Positions 13,080-23,590 of a stretch of DNA of 64,000 nt are shown piece after piece. Both the position numbers and the translations under genes were made by a program. The DNA lies in NCBI GenBank assembly GCA_020002185.1, contig CM034541.1, forward strand, positions 32,446,813 to 32,510,812. Direction: 5' to 3'. The notes under the pieces are model-generated. The model was not told where the DNA came from. It was given only the letters and a program-made list of their open reading frames with translations, and did not search any database. Each line of letters starts with the position of its first letter. The stretch's first letter is position 1. This DNA comes from Paraescarpia echinospica (lineage: Eukaryota > Annelida > Polychaeta > Sabellida > Siboglinidae).

Positions 13080-13900
13080 ATACACTCCAGTAGAAAGCCC
13101 ACTATCAACAAACAAATGACTACTGCTCTCTCCGAAAAAACTCGCTTTAAGCTGTGGCGGCCACCTTGAAAGTTCAAACTCAGGATGGCAGGTAACGTGT
13201 TCGTGCGCATGCGTCAGGTGCAGCCGTATCTTTTACTGGTTCTGGTGTTTATAGTTAACATCACGAATTTTAAAATCTTTTACAAATTCAAACTTACAGA
13301 TGTTCAATAGTATCACTATTAGAATATAATATTCTAAACACTTCCAATAAAACTCCCCTAAACTACGTTTTGTCAAATTAGCTTGTTTAGTATCCGGCTC
13401 CGAATATAGATCAAGATGGCGCAACTCAACTAACAGCGCATTTCTTCAAAATTTAATATAATATGAACTAAACAGATATTGATTACATTAAACTGGCTTC
13501 AATTATATACAACTTAGCTTAAAACATACCTACACAGTTTTATATTAAAACATCATTTTGTTTATCGTCCTATCCATCTATCTTCCACCCTCTGAACTAA
13601 CAGGCCAATCTTCGGGTGTGTCATTGTCGGAACACTGACACCCCTGTGTTTTTTTCAAATACCCAGAGGTTCTGAGTCGGCCCAGAACCGAAAATAACAT
13701 TATTATCTGACTGTCTGTGTTGTTTGCACAAACCCTCAAACGCTGCACGTGCACATTATTTTCTTTATAATTCATAGTTTCTATTTTATAGTTTATATTT
13801 ACTGTGTCTTTAACTCTTATAAAGGCAAGTTTTTACAAGCAAATATTGTGTAGGTGCATTGAATTACCGCACAACACTAAAATTGATACCTATTAAACAT
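13080..13900. other. Intergenic, no gene seen
   Basis: Mixed AT-rich sequence. Its right part may be the 5' UTR of the LINE that starts coding at 13,966. No protein-family similarity was recognised in the short frames. Confidence 0.4.
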
Positions 13901-13965
13901 CTACAGCTAGAACGCTTCATTTGCTTAGCGAGCATAAACATTATCAAATTATCCCAACTCTCAAC

Positions 13966-14748
13966 ATGACAAGTCTGTTACTGCTTCTCGGGATGTTTGC
14001 CCTGCTCACAGCCCCAAACAAGAGTTACAGCTCCAATATAGGTGACAGGATGTCGAAATCAGAATATCCTAGACTGCAAGTTAACACAACTCTGGCTCCC
14101 TTTCTCCATAAGCCTCAAATGATTGGTAATTCCCACATTGAGGAAGGGCCCAACGATACTACCAACGTCAGCAACCCCTTAAATTTCAGTGAAAGTGTCG
14201 GCAAGTGGAGTTTAGCTCTCTATATTATCTCTAAACAGAAATCCTGTTTCTGTCCCCAAATCCTGAAATTCAAAGCCAACCATTATCATCTGTTATTGAT
14301 CATACTTCTCGCTGGCCAAATCGAAACAAATCCTGGACCAGTTAGTCTCCATAGTTGTACCGAATCTTTGTATCCTTGTGGAGTATGCAGGTATGAAGTA
14401 AAAGAAGATGACAGAGCACTACTGTGCGACAAATGTGAACTCTGGTACCATACCAAATGCATAGACACCACCAAAATTTACTACAGCATCATGAAAAACA
14501 TATCAAGCTTCTCATGGATCTGCTGCAAATATGGTTTTCAAAATTTTGATTCGTCAATATCTCAAACCCAATCAGTCGCCACAACAAACCCATTTTCTCT
14601 GCTCTCTGAACTTGATGACACTAATGACAATGATTGTATAAATGATGAAGATAATATGCACCCGAAAACCTCAACTCCATCCAAAGGTTCGTCTGGTATT
14701 CATAACACGCCTACTATCAAAAACAAAAACATGGCCTCAGGGCAATGA
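13966..14748 (+). CDS. LINE ORF1 protein: hydrophobic leader, 2A-like motif, PHD finger
   Basis: The frame is open from the first ATG (13,966) to the stop at 14,748, about 260 residues. Residues 1-22 form a Leu-rich hydrophobic segment that could act as a signal peptide. Residues 113-125 read ILLAGQIETNPGP, a 2A-like ribosome-skipping motif preceded by a second hydrophobic stretch; canonical motifs have Asp where this has Gln. From about residue 138 a Cys4-His-Cys3-type PHD/zinc finger follows (CGVC, CDKCELWYHTKC, WICCKYG). The C-terminus is acidic and Ser/Thr-rich. PHD-bearing ORF1 proteins with 2A-like motifs are known from CR1-clade elements of marine invertebrates. Translational skipping would yield a leader peptide and a PHD protein. 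ORF1 looks intact, unlike ORF2. Confidence 0.8.
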   Translation: MTSLLLLLGMFALLTAPNKSYSSNIGDRMSKSEYPRLQVNTTLAPFLHKPQMIGNSHIEEGPNDTTNVSNPLNFSESVGKWSLALYIISKQKSCFCPQILKFKANHYHLLLIILLAGQIETNPGPVSLHSCTESLYPCGVCRYEVKEDDRALLCDKCELWYHTKCIDTTKIYYSIMKNISSFSWICCKYGFQNFDSSISQTQSVATTNPFSLLSELDDTNDNDCINDEDNMHPKTSTPSKGSSGIHNTPTIKNKNMASGQ

Positions 14749-15490
14749 TCATAAACTGTAACACTATCAAAAGCACGACTAAACAAGCAGCCTTCCGTGG
14801 AACAATCGATCAACACCAACCAGAACTCATATTGGGTTGTGAATCCAAATTAGATAGCGATATGGCTATATATGAACTATTTCCAGAAAACTACACTGTC
14901 TACCGCAAAGATCGCGATTAAAATGGAGGAGTCTTTATTGCCACCAAAGACTCCCTCATTACCTCTGATGAACCTGAATTAGGCGAAAACTGTGAAATTA
15001 TCTGGGCAAGCGTGCAATTCAGTGACTCTAAACCGCTATATCTGGCCAGTTATTATAGACCACCAGGCAACAAAACTCAGTCATTAGACGCCTTAATCTC
15101 ATCAGTAGCCAAGACTATCAATAAAAACCCACGTCAGCACCCAAACTTAATAACTGGAGGGGATTTCAATCTATCTACCTGATATGAACTGGACCGACCG
15201 GTTGACAACAAATACTAACACTAAAGCAATGCACGAGAAATTCATTGACTTCTTACTTGATAACTCGCTTTCACAACTAGTTACCAGCACCACAAGACAT
15301 GTCTCAAATAGTATCCTGGACCTTCTGGTTACATCAAACCCTAATCTCATACACAACATACAGGTGCTTTCAGGCATTTCTGACCATTGCATTGTACTGT
15401 TTGGTAACAACATGAAACCTAAGTTACAAAAGAAACCACAAAGAAAGATATACCTCTATGACAGAATTGACCCCCCAAACACTGCAAACT
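14746..15490 (+). pseudogene. LINE ORF2 apurinic endonuclease domain, broken
   Basis: Begins next to the ORF1 stop (ATGATC). Motifs in order: LILGCESKLDSD (catalytic E motif, usually 'GTESWL'), NGGVFIATKDS, LYLASYYRPPGNK, NLITGGDFNLS (GDFN box) and LSGISDHCIV (SDH box, near 15,372). A stop at about 14,919 sits between RKDRD and NGGV, and the frame shifts just after GDFNL near 15,178. These motifs define the AP-endonuclease that nicks target DNA in target-primed reverse transcription. This copy cannot encode it in one piece. Confidence 0.85.
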
Positions 15491-16051
15491 AAAGTACATG
15501 ATTTCTTAGCCTCAAACCCTGAAGAACATTCAGTTGACACAAACTGGGAAACAATTAGAAATGGACTGGACAAAATTGTGGATGACAATGTTCCATCAAA
15601 ACTTACTAAAGGAAAACGAAATCTGCCTTGGATGACATCTGAAATCAAGCATAAGATAAGAAAACGTGACAAATTGTTCTCAAAAGCCCATAAAACAAAC
15701 ACCCCATCAGATTGGAAAGCCTATCGTGAATATCGCAACTATTTTACAAAATGTATCCACTCAGCACACCACGATTATGTCAACAACATAATTGGCAAAA
15801 ATATGACTGAAGACCCAAAATATTTCTGGTCATACGTAAAACTCACTCGCACAGAACACCTAGGAATCCCAACACTTAAAACTTCTGATAAAATGTGTAG
15901 CACAAATCACGATAAGGCGGAGGCATTCAACATGCATGTCCAAAGCGTATTTAATAAGCAGACACATACACAAATGCGCAGTAAAGGTCCATCTCCATAT
16001 ACCTCCATTCCTCATTTACACATCACAACTGCCGGCATAGCCAAACAATGA
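15458..16051 (+). pseudogene. LINE ORF2 linker between endonuclease and RT
   Basis: A 197-codon open stretch with the usual post-endonuclease region: GKRNLPWMTSEIKHKIRKRDKLF and YREYRNYFTKCIHSAHHDYV, then the basic helical part before the RT fingers. It overlaps the end of the endonuclease frame by a frameshift and ends at a TGA (16,049-16,051), after which the element continues (LSPSKACGPDEM...) in a separate stretch. Confidence 0.85.
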
Positions 16052-16969
16052 TCTAGCCTAAGCCCATCAAAAGCATGCGGTCCTGATGAAATGACATCTC
16101 GGTTCTTTAAAATTGTTGCAAATGAACTAGCTCCAGCTCTTATATGTTTATTCCAGCAATCTTATAACCAAGCAACAGTCCCAAAACAGTGGTGCCAAGC
16201 ACTTGTTACAGCAATTCATAAGGGCGGTCCAAAATTAGACGCCTCCAACTACCGACCCATATCCTTGACCTGCTTGTGCTGTAAAATCATGGAACACATA
16301 ATCCTAAGTCATGTCGCCAAACATCTTAACACTCATAACATCCTTATTAATGAACAACATGGATTCAGGAACTGCCTCTCAACTACAACACAACTCATAA
16401 ACTCAACTAATGACTGGTCAGAAACACTAAATCAAAAAGGTCAGGCAGATGTAATATTACTAGATTTCAGTAAAGCGTTTGATAAAGTTGCTCATCACCA
16501 CCTATCAGATAAATTAAATTACTACGGCATCCGAAACAACACTCTTGGCTGGATCAATACCTTCTTATCCCATTGTAAACAATCTGTTTCAGTCAATGGC
16601 ACACATTCTTCCTGGACTAATGTCACTTCCGGAGTTCCTCAGGGATCTGTCCTGGGGCCGGTCGTATTCCTTCTATACATAAACGACATCAAGGAACAAA
16701 TAAATTCAACAATTAAACTCTTTGCAGACGACAGCATCCTATACAGAGAAATAAATAACACAAAAGATCAACATATATTACAAAACGATTTAGAAACCCT
16801 CACAACGTGGTCTAAGAAGTGGTCAATGAACCTCAATGTTAAGAAATGCGCAGTCATCACCATCACAGGCAAACGAAACCCCAAACTATATCACTATTCA
16901 TTACTGGGAAAATCACTAAACAATGTTCAAAAGCACGATACCTTGGAGTCACAATATCACATGACCTAA
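16052..16969 (+). pseudogene. LINE ORF2 reverse transcriptase domain
   Basis: The frame 16,091-16,969 contains the RT blocks in order: WCQALVTAIHKGGPKLDASNYRPISL, NEQHGFRNCLSTTTQL, VILLDFSKAFDKVAHHHL (motif A, Asp), GVPQGSVLGPVVFLLYIND (motif B) and KLFADDSILY (motif C, the FADD catalytic pair), then the thumb region WSMNLNVKKCAVITI. The catalytic aspartates are intact. The frame is lost near 16,940 and resumes in another phase as LGVTISHDLRWNDH. Confidence 0.9.
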
Positions 16970-17395
16970 GATGGAACGACCACTGCACCAAAATAACCAC
17001 CAAAGCCAGCCGCACACTTTTAAGAAGAACACTGTCACCTTGCTCACAAAAGTCAAAGAAAAAGCTTACCAAATCCTTGTCCGACCACAAATTGAATATG
17101 CCAATGAAGTCTCGAATCCCAACATAGCAACAGAAATTAATCGCACAGAACAAATCCAAAGAAATGCTGCAAGATTCATCTTCTCCGACTACCGAAAAGA
17201 AACACATATTAAACCTCTCATAAACAAACTCAACTGGGACTCACTCCACACACGTCGCCTCATTCAACAAGCATCAATGTTTTACAAAATCCACTACCAC
17301 ATGATCAACATCAGCCTCCGTCATGTTTCCAGCACGCCACGCATATCTCCAACAGCATCGACCATCCACTTAAATATACCAACACAATAATTTCA
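16940..17395 (+). pseudogene. LINE ORF2 C-terminal region
   Basis: Continues the thumb/connection region in shifted frames (YLGVTISHDLRWNDHCTKI, then VRPQIEYANEVSNPNI, RTEQIQRNAARFIFSDYRK and INKLNWDSLHTRRLIQQASMFYKI). Two frame changes occur between 16,940 and 17,060. The 'iQRnAARFi..dY' block is conserved in CR1-like and related RTs. A relic of the last motif persists to about 17,450. Confidence 0.85.
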
Positions 17396-17839
17396 ACCAT
17401 CAATGCATATAAATATGCATTCTACCCCAGAGCAGTAGCCACATAGAACAGACTACCACCATCTGCTGTTCTACACATCATGCCATTATTGCCAGCCTTC
17501 CTGTGTGTCGCCATTCCAGCCATCAGGGAAATGCAACCCTTGCATGGCGTCCACATCCTCTAAAGCTACAAAACTTATGTATATAATGCACCACTTGTTT
17601 TTATCCGCGCTTTTGTTTGTTTTTCGTTGGTTTTCGTTGTTTTTCTTTATTTATTTTAAACATCCTTCTACACGATTTTTTCACTTTTTGTTCGACTGCC
17701 CTGACGTTACGCACCGCACAAATCCCATTTTAGCTGTGAACAGCTGTAAAGGGGTTATTACATCAAGCATCAAGCATCAAGCCGCGTTTCAGTGACGTTT
17801 CGAATGGTTTCAGCAATTTTCATCAGACGGCTGTCGCTA

Positions 17840-19060
17840 GATGGCGACACGAAAGTCATTATGAGTACGTTTACGTATCAATATGGTGTGTGTCCTCCTG
17901 GCCACGTCCTGGTGGCTCTTCGTCGTGAATATATGAGAGACTGTAACGTTACCAATTCTAATCTCAATTCAAGCTGTCTTTGGTTTTTATAATCCATATG
18001 TGTTTTTTCTCAGTCCGACTCCTTGTCTACAAACTTGCTCCCCAGTCTACTATATGATTTAGTTGCATCATGTGATCGGTGATAGCTGATTTGTTTCCTC
18101 TTTTTCCGATGTTTTTTGCTGCTTCAGGTGTATGGTCTGCTTTCCAACGTTTCATCGGTGTCTTCGTTGTGTTCTTTGATGCTAATTCCTGAGATAGGTT
18201 TCGTCTCTGCGATGTATATGACAGTTTGTACACGCTATATATACTACACCCTTTCGCACATTTTATCTTTCTCTGTTGTTGTATGTTCTTATGAAACACT
18301 GTGGATGCCCGTATCTCATTAGAGCTTCCTTTTGTTTAATCTTTCTCTCTTGTTCCGACCCGTTGTGGATACCCGTATCTCACTCACTCACAAATATAGG
18401 TATTGGCCTGTGTGGGTATTCTTCCCGATCAGTAGTTTCACCTCTCCTGATTTGTTATCATTAATAAAGTGTCCAAAACGGCTTCATTCCTTCTGTTTAT
18501 TCATCGTGTGTGAATTAGTCTTTTCCACTATGTTGAGATGGTCGGTCACGTGTTGTATCATCCATATCTTCAACTTTTCTACATAACCTTTCCATATTCT
18601 AAGTTTGCTGATGATATGAGCTGTGGCGATGACCGCTTGTTCGAGATGTTTAACAAGATTGCCACACAGGGACTTAATTATATATATGTTCCATGAATAG
18701 GTAGGGATTGATGGTATACCATTGCTGAGCCAACTTTTAGTTGATACACAGTGTTTCTGTATGTGAAATAGGTTGTGTTCAGAACGACGTCCATGATTTC
18801 TTAAATTTCCAGTCTTTCCCTGTTCAATATAGTAGAAGGGGTAGTGTCATATTGTGGCTTGGTCTTGATTATCTTCGGGGCCTTAGGTAAAGACGTGTTA
18901 GTGAAGAGAGATACAGAAGAGAGATACAACATCGTGGAATATAAAACAATATTGTCTTCGAGTAGGGTCATTGATTTCCGTTCAACTGTCAGGTGTCTTG
19001 AATCGTTGACATGGTGGTGTGTCAGGCTCACCCGAGGAACCGGCATCAAGGAACACAAAG
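17840..19060 (-). mobile_element. Penelope-like element fossil (RT plus GIY-YIG-type C-terminus)
   Basis: On the minus strand, RT blocks appear in order: SSVSLFTNTSLPKAPKIIK (18,870-18,950), then VLNTTYFTYRNTVYQLKVGS and AMVYHQSLPIHGTYI (18,670-18,790; compare the family's AMGSPiSPIvAN). About 300 bp further left come VYIAET (relic of the YIGET end of a GIY-YIG nuclease), ISGIKEHNEDTDETLES and KSAITDHMMQLNHIVDWGAS (18,040-18,220). The 'HS/H.a..nH.idW' block is typical of the PLE endonuclease. The element is degraded by many stops. The family is inferred from motif order. Confidence 0.75.
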
Positions 19061-19064
19061 AAGA

Positions 19065-20780
19065 CGCCGAGAACGCGGATTTATTCGACAACCCCTAAAA
19101 CAAGATGTTCGTATAAGCAAACTCTAAACCGAAAGCAAAAGAAAAACATCTGAAAAAGAGATGCATAGATCAGCTCTCACAGATCACGCTTGTTCTTCCA
19201 TTGACGGTACTTTTTACACGTGGCAATAGGGATAGACCCTACATCCAGGCATCACGTTCATTCACCAATGATCACAGAAAACGGTTCTCCCTTTAACATC
19301 TGCATCAATCAGGCGGCCCTGGGTAGCTAAACAACACACAATAACTTTTGTGTCGGAGGGTGGTCACGCTTTTGAGAAACAGGATCAACTATTACGATAT
19401 GCACTTATTAGGCGAGCGGTAGGCAAGAACTGATGAATGAATTTTCGAAAGTGTTCTCTTCCGCAGATGTCTTTACATTTCAATGGTTGCAAATCTACTT
19501 CATTTAATTAGAAAATGGGCATGTTATATATGTTTGGAAAGCTAACTGTCTCCTCGTCACAATGAGGTACGACATAAGACATAAGGTTGTTACCTAGTAC
19601 GGAAGGTATGTGATCGTAGATGGTTTGCCAATGTATAATTGCAGCGAAAGGTTCTATATACAGCTGTATAGTTTTCATTAATCCCAGCCCTGATCTGCAT
19701 ACTTCCCATAACATCCTGAATTTTGAATTGCCATAATGCTTCTTGCTAAACTCCTCCATCATGTGTAGATCTGTCCCTTTCCTCAGAACATCTGACAGTT
19801 GACCCAATTAATTATAATATATGATTGTCATTTCTTTTATTGAACACCCTAACTACATCTTGGGCAAGTACTATCACTTCTGTGATAGTATCGCCATCTG
19901 GCGCATTAAGTTCCACCAGTTACGGTTAAATAGTTCATTATTATACATATAGATGGCATGGCATTGTTCTAGAAAGATCTGTTAGCCGGGATACGGAAGG
20001 CACTTCCGCCCAGATGTACCACGATGTTGACATGAGTAATTAAACAGTTCTGTTACAATACACGTTGTCTGATTATTGTAGAGTACAGTAGAGGACCATT
20101 CCAACTTGCACGTCGTGATAATGACCAAACACATGTATACTAATATGAAATTATGTATATTATGTCAATAGGAATATGCATACATGTTTACATATAATAA
20201 TTGGGTGTGTAAACAACGGTGGCGTACACAATAAACACGTGTTGTTTTTTATGTTAAATTATTCCATACAGTCATGAGTAAATTCAAAATTCAGCACCTG
20301 ATAACACAGAAAATACATGTGCAACTTATAAAATCTTTGGTTTTATGCAATGATGTGAACACAAAAAGAAGTCAGTTAATTATTTTAAAATGTCATAACG
20401 TTTGCGGAAGCGCTCTGTGTCGAAAATTCATAATTTGACGGTGACCTTCGATTCACGCTTTGCACCATTTGGCAGCTCTACGACAGGCCTCGTTGGGACA
20501 GGGAGATGTACACCATTCAAACGACATAACATTTTGGTGTGTGGGAGGAGCATTTCAATTCATAAAATAAAGTCCTTTTAGGAGTATTTACGTGAACCGC
20601 GCGAACCACCCTGGCTACGGGCCTGGCCTAACTGCGTCGCGTCACGATTAAATTCCACTATACAAGAAAGCAGGCGCGTTATTAACAGACACAATAGCTT
20701 TAGTCAAAGTGTCTCGGTCTAATAGATTCAACCTTCAACAACAGTCGAAACCTGGTCGCCATTCGGCCTCATTTGTCACT
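19065..20780. other. Intergenic, no confirmed gene
   Basis: Contains one 99-codon minus-strand frame (separate entry) and otherwise AT-rich sequence. No exon of the downstream secreted-protein gene is evident before 20,831. Confidence 0.4.
19508..19800 (-). other. Unassigned open stretch, possible exon or transposon fragment
   Basis: The translation has protein-like composition (LRKGTDLHMMEEFSKKHYGN, SKFRMLWEVCRSGLGLM) without low complexity and with mixed charged and hydrophobic residues. A CAG precedes it on the minus strand (a possible splice acceptor) near 19,792. I do not recognise a family. It could be an exon, a fragment of an unrecognised transposase or chance. Confidence 0.25.
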
Positions 20781-20830
20781 CACTTACGTTGTTACAGTTA
20801 AACAACTATCCATTCTACGTTGAAGGCGTC

Positions 20831-21143
20831 ATGGCGAGATTGTTTATACTTGTGTGCGTCCTGCTGATTGTCATATACCAGGCAGTCGGACAGAGTACTT
20901 CGGCCGATACACGCTGTGTGTACACGTTCAGCGTGCCGACAAGCGACTGCGGCAAGACACAAGGCCCCAGCGTCGACGATCAAATATGGAAGAGCTCCGT
21001 GATCGCATTACAAGCTCAAGTCAAGCAAATGGCGAGTGACAACAAGCAGATGGCGAGTGACATGAGAGCATTGCGTGAACACAATGACAAACAGGACAGT
21101 GAACTGCGAAACTTGAAGAAAAATCGTCCGAACAGTAACCCAG
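20831..21143 (+). CDS. Secreted short-chain-collagen-C4-like protein, exon 1 (signal peptide and coiled coil)
   Basis: The ATG at 20,831 starts a hydrophobic signal peptide (LFILVCVLLIVIYQAVG, cleavage likely near GQS). A short Cys-containing segment follows (CVYTFSVPTSDCGK), then a heptad-like region rich in Gln/Met/Glu (IALQAQVKQMASDNKQMASD, LREHNDKQDSELRNLKK) that is probably a coiled-coil oligomerisation helix. The exon ends in phase 1 at a CAG|GTAGGA donor (21,143/21,144), matching the phase of exon 2 at 34,200. Despite the family name there are no Gly-X-Y repeats here. The product is probably an extracellular trimer or oligomer. An earlier in-frame TTG at 20,789 was rejected as the start because ATG plus signal peptide fits and a paralogue shares it. 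Confidence 0.8.
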
Positions 21144-21739
21144 GTAGGACTAACACCTTACGCACAAGACATATACGTATGACTGTTTTGAAAGTCATTT
21201 ATATTCGTACTGGAGTACTAGAGTATAATGTCCTTCCCTACAAATGTCGAACAATTCTTATTATACGTAACAACACTGATTTCGTAACAAGATAAGATGT
21301 TGTTTATTGTCCCCATTGGGGAATTATCTCATAAGCAACAGTGCTACATATAAAGAGTTAATGCAACAAAACATTTACATGCAGAGGAAGTGACTTCAAT
21401 GACAGTGAGATAGTACAAAATATGCATAAATAGCGGCTTACTGCCATAAAATTACTTCAATACAATAAAATAACTGAGGTTCACTGGAGAATATGAATTG
21501 TGACTTTTCGTGCAGGATTAATTAGTAAAAAGACATTCCGTAATTCGATATCGCATTTTGGGTGTAATTTATTGGGTTCAGTACGTGGCGTGACTATTCA
21601 GAAACATCAGAAACAGAATCAGTAAAGCTGCACAAGGCGACTGGCTTGTCACGTCAATCACGCCTGAGCACCCCGACTCGGCAATCGGTCACGGTTTATT
21701 AATTGTGCCCTGTTTGAGCGGCTAATTTTTGCCCTAAAT

Positions 21740-21910
21740 AGGCCCGCTGGCACGCAAAGTATCTCAAGCCAGGCCTGTCCCAGGCCAGCAAACTAGAATT
21801 TAGGCCCAAGTCCGACCTAGGCCCGCAAATAATTGTAAAATTTACTTCTGCGGCCAGGCCCGGCCGGAAGAAGATAATTTTACACCGGCCTTACCCTAGG
21901 ACGTAAGATC
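21740..21910. repeat. GGCCCG-rich repeat segment (possible hAT-type MITE)
   Basis: Contains several GGCCCG/CGGGCC motifs, including GCCAGGCCCGGCCGG. Related segments occur at 32,220-32,330, 33,880-34,030 and 45,030-45,190. A shared AGGCCCGCAAATA.TTGT core suggests one dispersed family. Runs of RGGCCCGG are typical of termini and subterminal regions of some hAT elements, but no clean target duplication is seen. Confidence 0.5.
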
Positions 21911-22504
21911 CTCGACGCTTATTGGCTGAATGCCTGACCCCTGACGTCGCGCACATGTTGCGTGCAACAATGTAAAACATTGAGAAAACAGTTATTAATT
22001 CCCCGTGTAAATGTATAATAGTCTTTTCGATTTTAAACACGGCTTACGAAATCGTCATTAATTGACAACACAACCGGTTAGACAGATTTGTGTTTTATAT
22101 ATATATGTTTGAATACTCGCCACATGGCACATGTCACCAGAAAAAGGCAGAATAGTTTCTGCTGCCTTTTGAGATATTGTATGATATCACAGTAAATACG
22201 CCATTAATCAGATATAGCAATGAGCAAAACGTGCAACAAAGGTTTTTGTTTCAAATACAAATTAATCAAACGTGCGTTTGAGGTATATTTTGGCATCGGA
22301 TGCAGGATGTGACTATCAGTATCGCCCCAGTATCGCCGGTGATGTTTTTAGGAACATCGTGACGTAAATATTTCACTGAAATAAACTTTGATGGATCACT
22401 TTGTTTGCACTCTATTTTTTTAATAACTGGTACTGATTTGCAATATCGATTATATGCGATACAACTTATTAATTTTTTTGTTAAAACTGCATATATATAT
22501 ATAT

Positions 22505-23590
22505 ATATATATAAATATTCGGTTGTGCACGGCATAAATTCTTCTGACCAGTGATGCCACTAGCCTGATTAGGCACTAATGGAAATATATAAGTTTACTG
22601 ACTAATAGTGAGTGTTCAACAGCCTCAATTAAAACTGAAGGATAACTGTCCAGTACGATATGTATCATTGTCATTGATTGCATTCAAAAGTAAATTAAAT
22701 ATTTACAAATATCACACGACAATGGTTATTGTTACGAACATACATAAGCTTACATTTTCTTCCGAGAAGATGATGTACAATCGTAACCAGAAAATCCGTG
22801 CCAGGTCAAAAATCGTGCCACTGAAATCTCAGGTTTTAACGCTCTTAGCCCATTTCAGTACACCTGTACACTGCCCGATCTCGCACTGATTCAGGTGATG
22901 TGTTCTGGCCATAGAGCGATTTACACTGCGGGTTCTTTTTATGCAGGTGTTTTTTAAGAGATTTAGATTCCGCCGAACTACTTTCGTAAGCAATTTACTC
23001 AAAACGACTTTTCTAACAGTTTGTTTGCAGAAATTTGACGGAACATGTGTTAGTGAGATAGCACATCAATATCTTACGGAAGAATTTGATCAATTTTTTT
23101 AAACGGCAAAACACGATTGGACGCACGATTTGTGCCCCCACCAGTATATTTCATGCCAAAACATTGCATGAAAACCTATTCAAACTACTTCAAGCTATTC
23201 AAACAGCCACCATGGATGGCGTGGATGTGCTTTATTGTTGAGAGCCAACAGTTGCTGAACAGGCTAACTTGACTAAGCAGAAGTACTTGAAAGAAATATT
23301 AGCTTCACGAATCTGTGTATTTGATTTATTTAATTACAATTTCCCAAAAAATTGTGTTATTGGTCTAAAATATAAATAAAAAGTGACAAAAACTATGCTT
23401 AGAAGTAGTCATACATATGGCATGTCCTAATTACCTAGATCCAATGTAATTACACTAAAATAAAGTTGGAAAATAAAACAAAAGAAGTAAGGTAAGTAAC
23501 GAGAAATAAAGTTTATTTAGTTATTTAATATTATATCGAACATTTAATTAAATGTGTATGAACAACATTAAAACAACATGGCAAACGATA
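22505..23590. other. Intronic/intergenic spacer, no gene seen
   Basis: AT-rich. A (TA)n tract lies at 22,491-22,512. Short frames have no domain character. Confidence 0.4.

Larger units (their letters stand above)
13900..17790 (+). mobile_element. CR1-type LINE, nearly full length but broken
   Basis: Order of parts: ORF1 with 2A-like motif and PHD finger (13,966-14,748), apurinic endonuclease region (about 14,746-15,490), linker, reverse transcriptase (16,091-16,970) and RT C-terminus (16,971-17,390). An AT-rich 3' UTR ends in three direct copies of CATCAAG near 17,762-17,782. Short 3' tandem repeats instead of poly-A are typical of CR1-like elements. At least four stops or frameshifts separate the coding segments, so this copy is inactive, although drift looks modest. 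The left limit is approximate. Confidence 0.85.
20700..22500. repeat. Segmental duplication, copy A (partner at 42.77-45.86 kb)
   Basis: The block from the 5' flank of exon 1 (about 20,730) through exon 1, its donor and about 600 bp of intron matches 42,770-43,740. A further part (21,740-22,500: GGCCCG-rich segment, TCACCAGAAAAAGGCAGAATAGTTT, TTTGATGGATCACTTTGTTTGC) matches 45,030-45,860. Copy B has about 1.3 kb of extra DNA between the two parts, including a LINE fragment. Divergence is visible throughout, so the duplication is not recent. Confidence 0.85.

Noticed and set aside
13921..13965. Earlier start for the LINE ORF1
   Set aside because: It begins with TTG; the ATG at 13,966 directly precedes the hydrophobic leader.
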